Source: Methylotenera sp. | GTDB lineage: Bacteria; Pseudomonadota; Gammaproteobacteria; Burkholderiales; Methylophilaceae | Length of the DNA stretch: 64,000 bases | Reading direction: 5' to 3' | NCBI GenBank assembly: GCA_013141075.1 | Contig: JABFRQ010000006.1 | Span: 62,001 to 126,000 of the forward strand | Shown: positions 31,512 to 43,972 of the stretch, piece by piece | Position numbering within the stretch: position 1 is the stretch's first letter | Layout of the letters: every line of letters begins with the position of its first letter | Position numbers and translations under genes: made by a program | The notes under the pieces: generated by a model | What the model was told of the DNA's origin: nothing | Databases searched by the model: none | Seen by the model: the letters and a program-made list of their open reading frames with translations, nothing else

Positions 31512-32032
31512 GTGTTTGGAATAAATAGAGTTAAAATAACTAGCAGGTTAATAGCACCTCCAATTACAATTGCGCCCCAATTCCACTTGCTGAAGTTGGA
31601 ATTTTTGTAGTGAGCCGGTGCAATTTTATTATTGATTTTATTGGCATATATTTGTACTGGGATTACAAATATGAAGGCCAAAGTTGATACAAGAAAGTAA
31701 GGTTCTGGTAAGTGAGTCATTAACATGGTAACAATCCAGCCAATCGCTAACAGGCTGGCAGGAAAGTTACCAGAAATATTTTCTTCTTGTCCAAAACTGT
31801 TAATTTGCGAAAAACATTGATAGCAATAGAAAAAAGCAAAAAAAGCACGCCAAAACGGTGAAATATCTGATGAGAAACGAGTTTTTATACTTAGCCAGTT
31901 TTTATAAAACCAGTAAAGGTCATAAAGGCTAAAGGTACAAACAGACATTACAATAAGCTTTGGTATTGATACCGCAAAAAATGGAGTTGTTGTATCTGGA
32001 TGATTTTCTTTGTTATGGGTAATCTCAGACAT
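31508..32032 (-). CDS. Hypothetical membrane protein (DUF4234-like)
   Basis: PKLIVMSVCTFSLYDLYWFYKNWLSIK motif and multiple TM segments; convergent overlap with the aldolase remnant. Confidence 0.6.
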   Translation of the reverse strand: MSEITHNKENHPDTTTPFFAVSIPKLIVMSVCTFSLYDLYWFYKNWLSIKTRFSSDISPFWRAFFAFFYCYQCFSQINSFGQEENISGNFPASLLAIGWIVTMLMTHLPEPYFLVSTLAFIFVIPVQIYANKINNKIAPAHYKNSNFSKWNWGAIVIGGAINLLVILTLFIPNT

Positions 32033-32049
32033 AATGTAAGCCTATTAAA

Positions 32050-34047
32050 TTAATGAGATACATCTTCCACATGTAAGCCCGTATTTTGCCTTACATACAG
32101 CTCTTCCCACAGGTCTTCGGCGCGTTTATCGCGTGTAAAAAGTGAGAATAAAATCACCATTAAAAACCCGAGCGGGATAGAAATAATACCTGGATTTTTT
32201 AGCCTAAATAGTGGTTTTTCAAGCCCCATAATGCTGGCGGTTTGAGTTGAAAATTTAGCTAAATCTTCATTGGCTTTGTTGGTCGATTTTTCTAGCTCTG
32301 CAATTTGTTTGTTAATGCCTGCAACCGCCTCTTGGCTGCGGATGCGCATAAGTAACTCTTTTAATTCAGCTATTTTTTGTGGTGCAGAAATCACGGCTTC
32401 TGTTGCAGGTTTTGCGGCTTCACGCTTTTGGCAGATTGTAAAAAATTCACAAATCAACCCTGTGCTTATTGTAGCATCGCTAGCAGCCTTATTCGGTGCG
32501 CCTTCCAGCACGGTTTTTGCATCCGCAATCATCTTTTGTGGGTAAGTCATATTCGGTGAAACCAGCACTAGTAAAATCGCGCTGCCCGCGCCAATCAGCA
32601 TGCCCATCACCACGCCAGTGGTGTTGCATTTTTTCCAGTAAAGCGTGAGGAAAATGGCGGGTAAATTGCTGCTAGCTGCCACCGCAAACGCCATGCCGAC
32701 TAAGTGCGCGACGTTTTGACCTTTGGCTAAAATGCCAATAAAAATCGCCACAATACCCACGCCAATGCTGGCGATGCGCGCCGCTTTCATTTGTTGCGCT
32801 TGGCTGGCGTTGCCGTCTTTAATCACGTTTACGTATAAATCGTGCGCGATTGCGCTAGCGCTTGCTAGCACTAAACCCGCGACTACTGCAACAATGGTCG
32901 CAAACGCAACTGCCGCAACAAATGCCAGCATAAAATTACCGAGCAGCGAGTTTTGCCCGCCGCCCAAATATTGCGCCAATAAAGGCGCTGCCATATTGCC
33001 ACCTTTATCAATACTACCGATGGTTTCTGGCCCTACATGCATCGCCGCGCCAAAGCCTAAAAACAGTGTGAGCACGTAAAAACCGCCAATAATGGCCATC
33101 GCCCACACCACGCTTTTACGCGCGGCTTGCGCGTTTGGCACGGTAAAAAAGCGCATTAAAATGTGCGGCAAACCCGCGGTGCCGAACACCAGCGCCATGC
33201 CTAGGCTGATTTGGTCTATTGGGTCTTTTAAAAACAAACCAGGTTCTAAAAAGCGTTGGCCGAGTTCTTGCGGGCTCATAGTGCTGGCCGCCGCACCCAA
33301 TAATTTCGCCACTTGCGCTTGCACATTTGGGTTATCAACTACCGCTTGCAAAAACGCTGGCAGGCTGAAGCCATAAGGCATCCACACCAATGTGACCAAA
33401 ACCAGCGAGGCAATCACCAATAAAATAGCCTTAACAATTTGCACATAAGTGGTGGCGACCATGCCGCCGAATACAACGTAAGCCAGCATTAACGTGCCGA
33501 CTGCGATGACCGAAACTTCGTAATCGATGCCAATCAATGTTTTAACCAACACGCCACCGCCCACCATTTGTGCGGTAAGGTAAAAAATGCTGACGGTGAT
33601 GGTAGAAATAGCCGCAATAATGCGTGCTTTTTTCGGGTCATTTCTAAACGCTAAAATGTCGCCCAGCGTGTATTTTCCAATGTTGCGGCAGGGTTCGGCA
33701 ATCACCAAAAGCACTGCAATATAACCCATGAGAAAGCCGACGGAATACATAAAACCATCGTAACCATACAGCGATATTAAGCCTGCAATACCCAGAAAAG
33801 ACGCGGCTGACAGGTAATCGCCCGCAATCGCCCAACCGTTTTGCAAGCCAGAAATGGAGTTGCCCGCAGCGTAAAAATCAGCCGTAGATTTTACGCGTTT
33901 GCTGGCGCGCCAAGTAATGTACATTGTGGCCGCAATAATGCTGCTGAATACTAAAAATGTGAGCCAGCGGTATTCACTACTGACTGCACCTTCGGCATGG
34001 GCGAAGGTGCTAAATAACGCTAATAATAATGCAATAAGCTTATTCAT
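32050..34047 (-). CDS. actP: Cation/acetate symporter-like sodium:solute symporter (ActP / VC_2705-type) with an internal coiled-coil insertion
   Basis: SSS-family TM pattern (DFYAAGNSISGLQNGWAIAGDYLSAASFLGIAGLISLYGYDGFMY). Confidence 0.88.
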   Translation of the reverse strand: MNKLIALLLALFSTFAHAEGAVSSEYRWLTFLVFSSIIAATMYITWRASKRVKSTADFYAAGNSISGLQNGWAIAGDYLSAASFLGIAGLISLYGYDGFMYSVGFLMGYIAVLLVIAEPCRNIGKYTLGDILAFRNDPKKARIIAAISTITVSIFYLTAQMVGGGVLVKTLIGIDYEVSVIAVGTLMLAYVVFGGMVATTYVQIVKAILLVIASLVLVTLVWMPYGFSLPAFLQAVVDNPNVQAQVAKLLGAAASTMSPQELGQRFLEPGLFLKDPIDQISLGMALVFGTAGLPHILMRFFTVPNAQAARKSVVWAMAIIGGFYVLTLFLGFGAAMHVGPETIGSIDKGGNMAAPLLAQYLGGGQNSLLGNFMLAFVAAVAFATIVAVVAGLVLASASAIAHDLYVNVIKDGNASQAQQMKAARIASIGVGIVAIFIGILAKGQNVAHLVGMAFAVAASSNLPAIFLTLYWKKCNTTGVVMGMLIGAGSAILLVLVSPNMTYPQKMIADAKTVLEGAPNKAASDATISTGLICEFFTICQKREAAKPATEAVISAPQKIAELKELLMRIRSQEAVAGINKQIAELEKSTNKANEDLAKFSTQTASIMGLEKPLFRLKNPGIISIPLGFLMVILFSLFTRDKRAEDLWEELYVRQNTGLHVEDVSH

Positions 34048-34370
34048 ATCACGCCTTTAATATTATGTGCATCGTTAATAATGGTTTTGGCGCGAACGTC
34101 AAATTCAGTATTGGCACGCTTGGCGTAAATAACTGCAATAATCCAAGCTACAATAAATTGGCTGAGTGCAAACAGCAAACCGATATTGATTACGCCCCAA
34201 ATTTTTACTTTTAAAATGCTTGGAAAATATGCAGTGCTAATTGGCAAAAGAAAGTAAAAAGCCAATGAAAACAACATCATGCGCCATAAAAATCGGTTTT
34301 TATCTTTGTGCAGTTGTTGAAAGCGCGGGTCAGCCTCAACGGCTTCCCAATGAATGCTTGATTTTGCCAA
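34044..34370 (-). CDS. DUF485 membrane protein (YjcH-like), partner of the symporter
   Basis: About 108 aa, two TMs, ATGA overlap with actP-like gene. Confidence 0.85.
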   Translation of the reverse strand: MAKSSIHWEAVEADPRFQQLHKDKNRFLWRMMLFSLAFYFLLPISTAYFPSILKVKIWGVINIGLLFALSQFIVAWIIAVIYAKRANTEFDVRAKTIINDAHNIKGVI

Positions 34371-34537
34371 TGTGACTTCCCCCTGATTGTTCGTGCTAAA
34401 AAATCATTGTGTTTGATGGCGATTTTACTGGTGCTTTTGCTGGTTATTGTACTGGCTTTACGGTAAAATTACTCCCCGTCTGCACGAATTTACTTATCTA
34501 TAGAATTAAATTCTCTGTGTAATTAAATTCTATGTAA

Positions 34538-36193
<1,656 letters not shown>

Positions 36194-36221
36194 GACGAAT
36201 AAAAAATAAAAGGCATTCAAT

Positions 36222-37061
36222 ATGAAATTATGTAACTTCGACGTTGGCCTTGAGCATCCGCTGTTTTTAATCGCAGGGCCATGCGTAATTGAATCTAAAC
36301 AAATGGCGATTGATACCGCAGGTGCACTTAAAGAAATTGCCGCTTCGTTGGGCATTCCATTCATTTATAAATCAAGTTACGATAAAGCCAACCGTAGTTC
36401 AAACAGCACATTTCGCGGCTTTGGTATGGAAGAAGGCTTGCGCATTTTAGATGATGTACGCGCACAAATCGGCGTACCTATTTTGACAGATGTACATACT
36501 GAAGAGCAGGTGCCGCACGTAGCCGCAGTGGTAGATGTGCTGCAAACACCAGCATTTTTATGTCGCCAAACAGATTTTATTACGGCATGTGCAAAATCTG
36601 GCAAGCCTGTGAATATTAAAAAAGGCCAATTTATGGCACCAGGTGATATGCGTAATGTGGTGCAAAAAGCGCGTGAAGCCAATGGCGGCGCAGATAATAT
36701 TATGGTGTGTGAGCGTGGTGTTTCATTCGGCTACAACACGTTGGTTTCAGATATGCGTGGTTTAGCAACAATGCGTGAAACCAATTGCCCTGTGGTGTTT
36801 GATGCGACCCATTCTGTGCAGCAACCAGGTGGGCAGGGCGATAAAAGTGGTGGTCAACGTGAGCATGTGCCAGTGTTGGCGCGGGCTGCAGTGGCGGCTG
36901 GTATTGCAGGGGTATTTATGGAAACACATCCAGACCCATCAAAAGCGTTATCTGATGGACCAAATGCTTGGCCGTTGCATAAAATGCAAGATTTGTTAGC
37001 GGTGTTAGTAGATTTAGATAGATTGGTAAAAAAAGCGGGCTTTATAGAAAGTACGCTCTAA
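36222..37061 (+). CDS. kdsA: 3-deoxy-8-phosphooctulonate synthase
   Basis: [42 protein letters not shown]. Confidence 0.98.
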   Translation: MKLCNFDVGLEHPLFLIAGPCVIESKQMAIDTAGALKEIAASLGIPFIYKSSYDKANRSSNSTFRGFGMEEGLRILDDVRAQIGVPILTDVHTEEQVPHVAAVVDVLQTPAFLCRQTDFITACAKSGKPVNIKKGQFMAPGDMRNVVQKAREANGGADNIMVCERGVSFGYNTLVSDMRGLATMRETNCPVVFDATHSVQQPGGQGDKSGGQREHVPVLARAAVAAGIAGVFMETHPDPSKALSDGPNAWPLHKMQDLLAVLVDLDRLVKKAGFIESTL

Positions 37062-37074
37062 ATAAGAATTTTGA

Positions 37075-38376
<1,302 letters not shown>

Positions 38377-38396
38377 TCGGCATTGAAAGCACTGAT

Positions 38397-38708
38397 TTGA
38401 AAGCCCTTACGCTCATCTTTGTTATCCTGATTGCCTTGCTACAGTATCCTCTGTGGCTAGGCAAGGGTAGCTGGTTACGTGTGTGGGATTTAAGTAGTCA
38501 AATTAAGGTGCAGCAAGACAAAAATGCTGCATTAAAAGCACGCAATGATACGATAGATGCTGAAGTGCGCGATTTAAAAAGTGGCCGTGCTGCCATTGAA
38601 GAGCGCGCAAGAAGCGAGCTTGGAATGGTAAAGCAAGATGAAGTGTTTTACCAAGTACTTGAGAATTCAATGCCTAAAACCACTGCGCCCGCTACAGCTG
38701 CCGAGTAG
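38397..38708 (+). CDS. ftsB: Cell division protein FtsB
   Basis: Small TM + coiled coil protein downstream of eno (LLQYPLWLGKGSW; ERARSELGMVKQDEVFYQ); TTG start. Confidence 0.9.
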   Translation: MKALTLIFVILIALLQYPLWLGKGSWLRVWDLSSQIKVQQDKNAALKARNDTIDAEVRDLKSGRAAIEERARSELGMVKQDEVFYQVLENSMPKTTAPATAAE

Positions 38709-38726
38709 GCAAAACCTTATTTTTAA

Positions 38727-39764
38727 TTATGGGTTATCATTTAACGCATAAGGCAATTGCTTAATTATCAATGCAATAGTGTTCCAATAAATACCATTTT
38801 GTTCTACATTTTCTAATCGGCATTCTGCTAATACGTCAAAGCCCATATCAATCGCTGGCGCGCAACGTACAATTTTACCAATGACTTGTTGGTTAGCATC
38901 GGTGACATCATCGCCGAGCGCAGGTATGGCCGTGCTAGCAATATGCGCAAGCTGAGTACGGCGTTTTACCTTGCCCAAATAATGCGTGCGGGCGACAATT
39001 TCTTGCCCTGTGTAGCAGCCTTTTTTGTAGTTAATGGCATCAAGCGCGTCTAAATTTAGCATTTGTGGTACAAACTCTTCTTGCGTACTCAAATAAACAT
39101 CTGGGATTCCTGCTTGAATCTCTAGCCATTCCCAGCAAGGTTTGCCGACTGGTTTGCAGTCATTTTTCAGTGCTTGCCAAATTTCTTTTGCACGTTCAGT
39201 TTCGCTGATAATTTCATAGCGTGACACGCCAGCATTTGGCAGGCAAATTAAAGTGCTGCCTTCCATGCTTACGCTTTCATACGCAAGTGTTGGAATGCTG
39301 GCGAAAAATGGCGCAAGTAAGTTTGCAATATTGTTGCCGCTTAAGCCAATTTTTACTGTACGGTCAGACACATTATCAATGACTACTTTTGAGCGCATTA
39401 CGTACATTTTTAGCCGCTTGGCGATGGGCTCTGCAAGTTTGTGATTGAGTTGTAAATGCAGTTTATGGTTGAAATTAAATGCTAGAAACAAGGCCAGCAA
39501 TCGGCCTTTAGCGCTACAATAACCTGTGTAATGGGCATTACTACCATTTAGTAGCTTTACATCATTGGTGACTTGGCCTTGTAAAAAAGCTATTGCATCA
39601 TCGCCACTAATCTCAAGTAAATCAAGGTGTGATAAATCACAAATCACATTCTCAGTTTGCGTGTAGGCGAGTTCTTTTTCGTTATTGCCAAAAGATGTAA
39701 TTGTGCCGTTATCAAATATGCCACCTTTAATGAATAAAAACTCTTGCCAGTCGTTGTTTGCCAT
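38727..39764 (-). CDS. ygfZ: Folate-binding protein YgfZ
   Basis: KGCYTGQEIVARTHYLGKVKRR signature; FLQGQVTNDV. Confidence 0.93.
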   Translation of the reverse strand: MANNDWQEFLFIKGGIFDNGTITSFGNNEKELAYTQTENVICDLSHLDLLEISGDDAIAFLQGQVTNDVKLLNGSNAHYTGYCSAKGRLLALFLAFNFNHKLHLQLNHKLAEPIAKRLKMYVMRSKVVIDNVSDRTVKIGLSGNNIANLLAPFFASIPTLAYESVSMEGSTLICLPNAGVSRYEIISETERAKEIWQALKNDCKPVGKPCWEWLEIQAGIPDVYLSTQEEFVPQMLNLDALDAINYKKGCYTGQEIVARTHYLGKVKRRTQLAHIASTAIPALGDDVTDANQQVIGKIVRCAPAIDMGFDVLAECRLENVEQNGIYWNTIALIIKQLPYALNDNP

Positions 39765-39819
39765 GTGTTACTCTTAAATTTTAATTGAACCCTAACATTA
39801 TAACGGTTAGCCCAATATC

Positions 39820-40275
39820 GTGAAGCCTATCACACTAACATTACGTCCTTCGCGCGCATTATTTGTATTGTTAGTCTGCGCGGTATTTTTCTTTGGCCTG
39901 ATGGTATTTTTAGTGCCATTGTCACAAGTAATGCGTGTGGTGATATTGACTATAGCTTTGATTGCAACACTACATTTTTGCTTGCTCAACGCTTTATTAC
40001 TTCGTACTCAGTCAATTGTAGCATTGAAAATTAACAGCAAAAATCAACTGCAATTAGTTTGCAAAAATGGTGAGCAATTAGAAGTCACAGTACAGAAAAA
40101 TACCGTGGTGACGCCTTATTTAACGGTGCTTAATTGTCAGCTTCAAGAGCCCACTTTTTTGCAACGACTTTACCCTAAGCATATTGTCATTTTGCCAGAT
40201 GCGATGAATGCAGAGGACTATCGGCAGTTACGCGTGTGGTTGCGTTGGGCTAAGCTGAGCGATAGTAAATTTTAA
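39820..40275 (+). CDS. YgfX (CptA)-like membrane protein
   Basis: Two TMs; C-terminal ILPDAMNAEDYRQLRVWLRW resembles YgfX; divergent from ygfZ. Confidence 0.65.
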   Translation: MKPITLTLRPSRALFVLLVCAVFFFGLMVFLVPLSQVMRVVILTIALIATLHFCLLNALLLRTQSIVALKINSKNQLQLVCKNGEQLEVTVQKNTVVTPYLTVLNCQLQEPTFLQRLYPKHIVILPDAMNAEDYRQLRVWLRWAKLSDSKF

Positions 40276-40288
40276 ACGGCTTACTAGA

Positions 40289-41272
40289 TCATAGTTTAAC
40301 TACAATTAGACGCGGCTTTGCAGCGCGATTGATACCGTTTTTAATAAGCCATGGTGTGTATGCCGCAAGCAATAACAAGCCCGCAAGCCCAGCCAATATT
40401 GAGGCTATGCTAAATGGTGTCCACTCTCTACGTGCAGGGATTTGTTTTTTCATGGCAGATTGTAGTGCTTGTAAACTGTCGCCACGCACATACGCTGCGC
40501 CAATTTCTTTAGCCATTGATTGCATTGAGCCTTCAGAAAGCTTGGCAATATAGCGGTCGTTCAAACTTTCGGCAATATCCCGTTTACGTTTAAGTAACCC
40601 AGCAGCAGCAATGGGCGCGGCGCCAGGGGCTAATTGCATACTCTCGTGAGACCAATAGCCAGTAAGCTGATTTTTTTCGTCAAATTTTGGAATGGCCGCA
40701 CCTTGTAAGCTGCCAATGCCGACCAGTAACCAGCCATCGGCACTTTGCAGTGTACTTAAATCGCGCGTGTTAAATGCATGTAGTTTGGGGGCTTCTTCGC
40801 CATCACTAAAGTAAACTACCTGTGTAGGTTCAGGAAAGTTGGCAACTACGCGCGCAGTAGAAAGCATACTTTCGCGTATACGGCTATCTGCCGTCCAAGC
40901 ACTACGCCAATTTATGTGATCTAAAGTGTCTTGAATTGAAGAGAAATTCTCGCATACATCAATAGGCAAATACAGTGTCACTACATTCACGCCAGAAAAC
41001 ATGCCTATGCCTACTTTAGTGCCGCATGGTAGCGAAGAGGTTGTCTCACGCAACATTTGCTTAGTGTAGTCTAAACGGCTGGCGGTTTTGCCGTTGACTT
41101 TCATGTCAGCCACATTCATGCTTTGGGTAATGTCAATCACAAAAAAATAACTGTAAATGCTGCGCTTAACTGGAATAGATGGTTGGAATAAAGCCAATGC
41201 GAGCAGACTAAATGCGGTTAGTAGCGTGTATAAATCTCTATTTTGTTTAAACTTTTTAATAACACTGCTCAT
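40289..41272 (-). CDS. VWA-domain protein, MxaL-like paralog 2
   Basis: Extensive similarity to the adjacent 41296-42327 product; MIDAS-like DITQS. Confidence 0.85.
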   Translation of the reverse strand: MSSVIKKFKQNRDLYTLLTAFSLLALALFQPSIPVKRSIYSYFFVIDITQSMNVADMKVNGKTASRLDYTKQMLRETTSSLPCGTKVGIGMFSGVNVVTLYLPIDVCENFSSIQDTLDHINWRSAWTADSRIRESMLSTARVVANFPEPTQVVYFSDGEEAPKLHAFNTRDLSTLQSADGWLLVGIGSLQGAAIPKFDEKNQLTGYWSHESMQLAPGAAPIAAAGLLKRKRDIAESLNDRYIAKLSEGSMQSMAKEIGAAYVRGDSLQALQSAMKKQIPARREWTPFSIASILAGLAGLLLLAAYTPWLIKNGINRAAKPRLIVVKL

Positions 41273-41295
41273 GTTAGGCTGAAAATTTTAGTGTG

Positions 41296-42327
41296 TTAGT
41301 TAATGTGATTATCATGTGCAATGGCGGTTTCATTGGCGCTGATGCGTGGTTTAAGTAAATCTTTTTTATACAACTTAAGGCTTGATTTAATTTGTGCGAT
41401 AGGGTGTTTGCCAATGTACGCGGCTAGCAATAACAGGGCTGCAAGTGAGGCCAGTACCCAGCTTAAGTCAAACGGCGCAATGTCGCGACGCGCAGGTTTT
41501 TGTGTTTTCATGGCATCTAGTAAATTGTGTACATTGTCACCATTGACATAAGCGCCACCGATTTCTTTGGCAACAGATTTTAAATAGGCACTATCTAGCT
41601 TAGAAATAAAACGGTCGTTGGCACCCGCGACATTGTCTTCTCTTACGCCTAGCGTTGATTCTGAAATTTGCGCGATACCAGGCTGTAGCGCGAAGCTCTC
41701 ATTAGACCAAAAACCTATTACCTGATTTTTTTCACTTAGTTTAGGAATTGCCACACCTTTTTCTGTGCCCACACCTACTAATAGCCAGCCATCAGCCCCT
41801 TGAAAATTGGTTAAATCTTTGGTGTTAAACGCATGTAGTTTTGGTGCTTCTTCACCATCGGTAATTAACACCACTTGCGCAGGTTCAGGGAAGCCGCGCA
41901 CCGCTCTAGCAATGCTGTAAAGACTTTCGCGCACACGGCTATTGCCAGACCATGCGTTACGCCAATCTAAATGATCAATTGTGTCTTGAATGGCTGCAAA
42001 GTTGGCGCAAACTTCAATTGGTGTATAAAGCGCCGCAACGCTATTGCCTGCAAATAAACCTATGCTAACTTTGGTGCCACATGGCAGGCTAGAAACCGTT
42101 TCATGCAATAGTTTTTGTGTATAGGCAATGCGTGTGGCAGGCTTGCCGTTGATTTGCATGTCGGCAGCATTCATGCTTTGTGAAATATCTGCAATAAGCA
42201 AATAAGTGTAAATATTGTGCTTAACAGGAATGGCTGGCTGGAATAGCGCCACGAGTAACAAGCCCATTGCACCGCCTAATAGGGCGGTGTCGCGGTTATT
42301 TTTTAAATATTTGAATAGTTTTTTCAT
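41296..42327 (-). CDS. mxaL: MxaL-like VWA-domain protein
   Basis: MIDAS DISQS; follows mxaK in mxaRSACKL order. Confidence 0.85.
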   Translation of the reverse strand: MKKLFKYLKNNRDTALLGGAMGLLLVALFQPAIPVKHNIYTYLLIADISQSMNAADMQINGKPATRIAYTQKLLHETVSSLPCGTKVSIGLFAGNSVAALYTPIEVCANFAAIQDTIDHLDWRNAWSGNSRVRESLYSIARAVRGFPEPAQVVLITDGEEAPKLHAFNTKDLTNFQGADGWLLVGVGTEKGVAIPKLSEKNQVIGFWSNESFALQPGIAQISESTLGVREDNVAGANDRFISKLDSAYLKSVAKEIGGAYVNGDNVHNLLDAMKTQKPARRDIAPFDLSWVLASLAALLLLAAYIGKHPIAQIKSSLKLYKKDLLKPRISANETAIAHDNHIN

Positions 42328-42419
42328 GATTTTTGATTAGAGCCTAGGATGCACTAAGTAAATCCGTTGCTTGGTGCTTAGAGAAAAATACTAAAACGTA
42401 TATTCTTTAAGCGCTTAAC

Positions 42420-42998
42420 TTACGGCAAGCCATTGGGAATGTTACCCATAATCAACCCTGGCGAGTCTGATTCACCCACGCCAGGAGTTGGATTTTCGGG
42501 TAGCAATGTAATCACGCGGTCTAAATTGCGGCGCGTACCCCAGTTGCTGTTATCTTGTTTTAAAGCTTGTTTGTATGAGCTGTGCGCTTGCATTAGTAAA
42601 TATTCAACTTCATCTCTAATTTTTGAATCATTACCACCACTGACTTGTAGTGCTTTTAAGAAGAACATATTGCCAATATTGTGTTGCACAGCGGCTTTTT
42701 GGCTAGGTTCGCCTTTTTGTGTGAGTTGAGAATACAGCAAGGTGGCTTCTTTAAATCGCTCATTTTTTGCTAGCCAGTAGGCGGTGGCATACTTGGCTTC
42801 ATAGCTCTGTTTGTCTGTATGCGGGTTCTTACCAGTGCTAATAGCTTGGTTAAACGCGTTAATTTGGCGAACACGATTAAGTTCCATCACAATGCCTGCT
42901 GTAGCTGTAATGGCAATGATGATGAGTAGAGTCGTTAACTTTTTAATGCTGATTGATTTTAAGCTTATGTTCATATTTGGATGCCCTATGATTTCCAA
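42420..42998 (-). CDS. mxaK: MxaK-like protein
   Basis: Short TPR-like membrane-anchored protein between mxaC and mxaL; C-term NPTPGVGESDSPGL. Confidence 0.8.
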   Translation of the reverse strand: MEIIGHPNMNISLKSISIKKLTTLLIIIAITATAGIVMELNRVRQINAFNQAISTGKNPHTDKQSYEAKYATAYWLAKNERFKEATLLYSQLTQKGEPSQKAAVQHNIGNMFFLKALQVSGGNDSKIRDEVEYLLMQAHSSYKQALKQDNSNWGTRRNLDRVITLLPENPTPGVGESDSPGLIMGNIPNGLP

Positions 42999-43969
42999 GT
43001 TCTAACTTCTAAATACTTTACGCCTAACAGCAGTGCAATCATTAGTGCTGCCAGTAAGTAGCAAAGCTGTGTAAAGTTACGCCCTGGAATTTTCTCTATG
43101 TATTTAATTGGTTTTTTTTCTTTTTGATTGATGTCTGCCATCGCCGCAGCTAAAGATTTTGGGTCTTCTGCCTCATAAGCATTAAATGGCGAACGTAAGC
43201 CTTTAAAGTAATAGTAAAGTTCTACTTCTGTAGGTAATGCTTCTTCATAATGATCTTGATATTTTGGGTCAAAAATTGTGACGCCTCCAGGTTGGCGTAA
43301 CACAATCCAATAGAGTGAAATATTGTAGCGTTGTAGCCAATCGCGCAATTTTTGTTGCACTTCAGCGCCCACGCGGCCAGCACCATCTGAAATTAAAATA
43401 ATCGCGCGTGAGCCTGAATCTGGCACGCCTTCATACAAACCAATAGCACTGCTTAAGCCGCCGCCAATATTAGTTTGAAAAAGCGAGTTGCCAGCAGTGG
43501 CTTTAATGGCGGCCAACACGGCCTCACGGCTTTCGGTGAGTGGCAACACATACATAGCAGAGTTACTAAAAGTAATCACACCAGTCATATCATTTTTACG
43601 CGCATTCACAAAATCAGTCATCAACCTTGCTGCTGCGATAGATTTGGTTTCACCCACGCGACCTTCTGCAGTGCCGCCAGAAAACGGGTCATCCATACTC
43701 GCGCTACGGTCAATCACCATGCCGATTTGTGCGCCTACGCCAATGCGCTCAACTTTTTGCTCAAGGCTGTGTGGCCCAGCTAAACCTAAAATGATGCAAA
43801 ATAAACTAATGGCCGCGAGTATTTTTAGTAGCAAGCCGATTAAGTTAGAAAGGGGGTCGGCTGGCAACATGTCCACCCAAGAATAGGTGCGAGTATTGGA
43901 GCGCTCAAGCAGAATTGGCAACAAAGCCAACGGTAGTAACCACAAGACTAATGGATGTACAAAGCCCAT
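42986..43969 (-). CDS. mxaC: MxaC-like VWA-domain protein
   Basis: VIDRSASMDDPF MIDAS motif; TM segments at both ends; position between mxaA and mxaK. Confidence 0.87.
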   Translation of the reverse strand: MGFVHPLVLWLLPLALLPILLERSNTRTYSWVDMLPADPLSNLIGLLLKILAAISLFCIILGLAGPHSLEQKVERIGVGAQIGMVIDRSASMDDPFSGGTAEGRVGETKSIAAARLMTDFVNARKNDMTGVITFSNSAMYVLPLTESREAVLAAIKATAGNSLFQTNIGGGLSSAIGLYEGVPDSGSRAIILISDGAGRVGAEVQQKLRDWLQRYNISLYWIVLRQPGGVTIFDPKYQDHYEEALPTEVELYYYFKGLRSPFNAYEAEDPKSLAAAMADINQKEKKPIKYIEKIPGRNFTQLCYLLAALMIALLLGVKYLEVRTWKS

Positions 43970-43972
43970 TTG

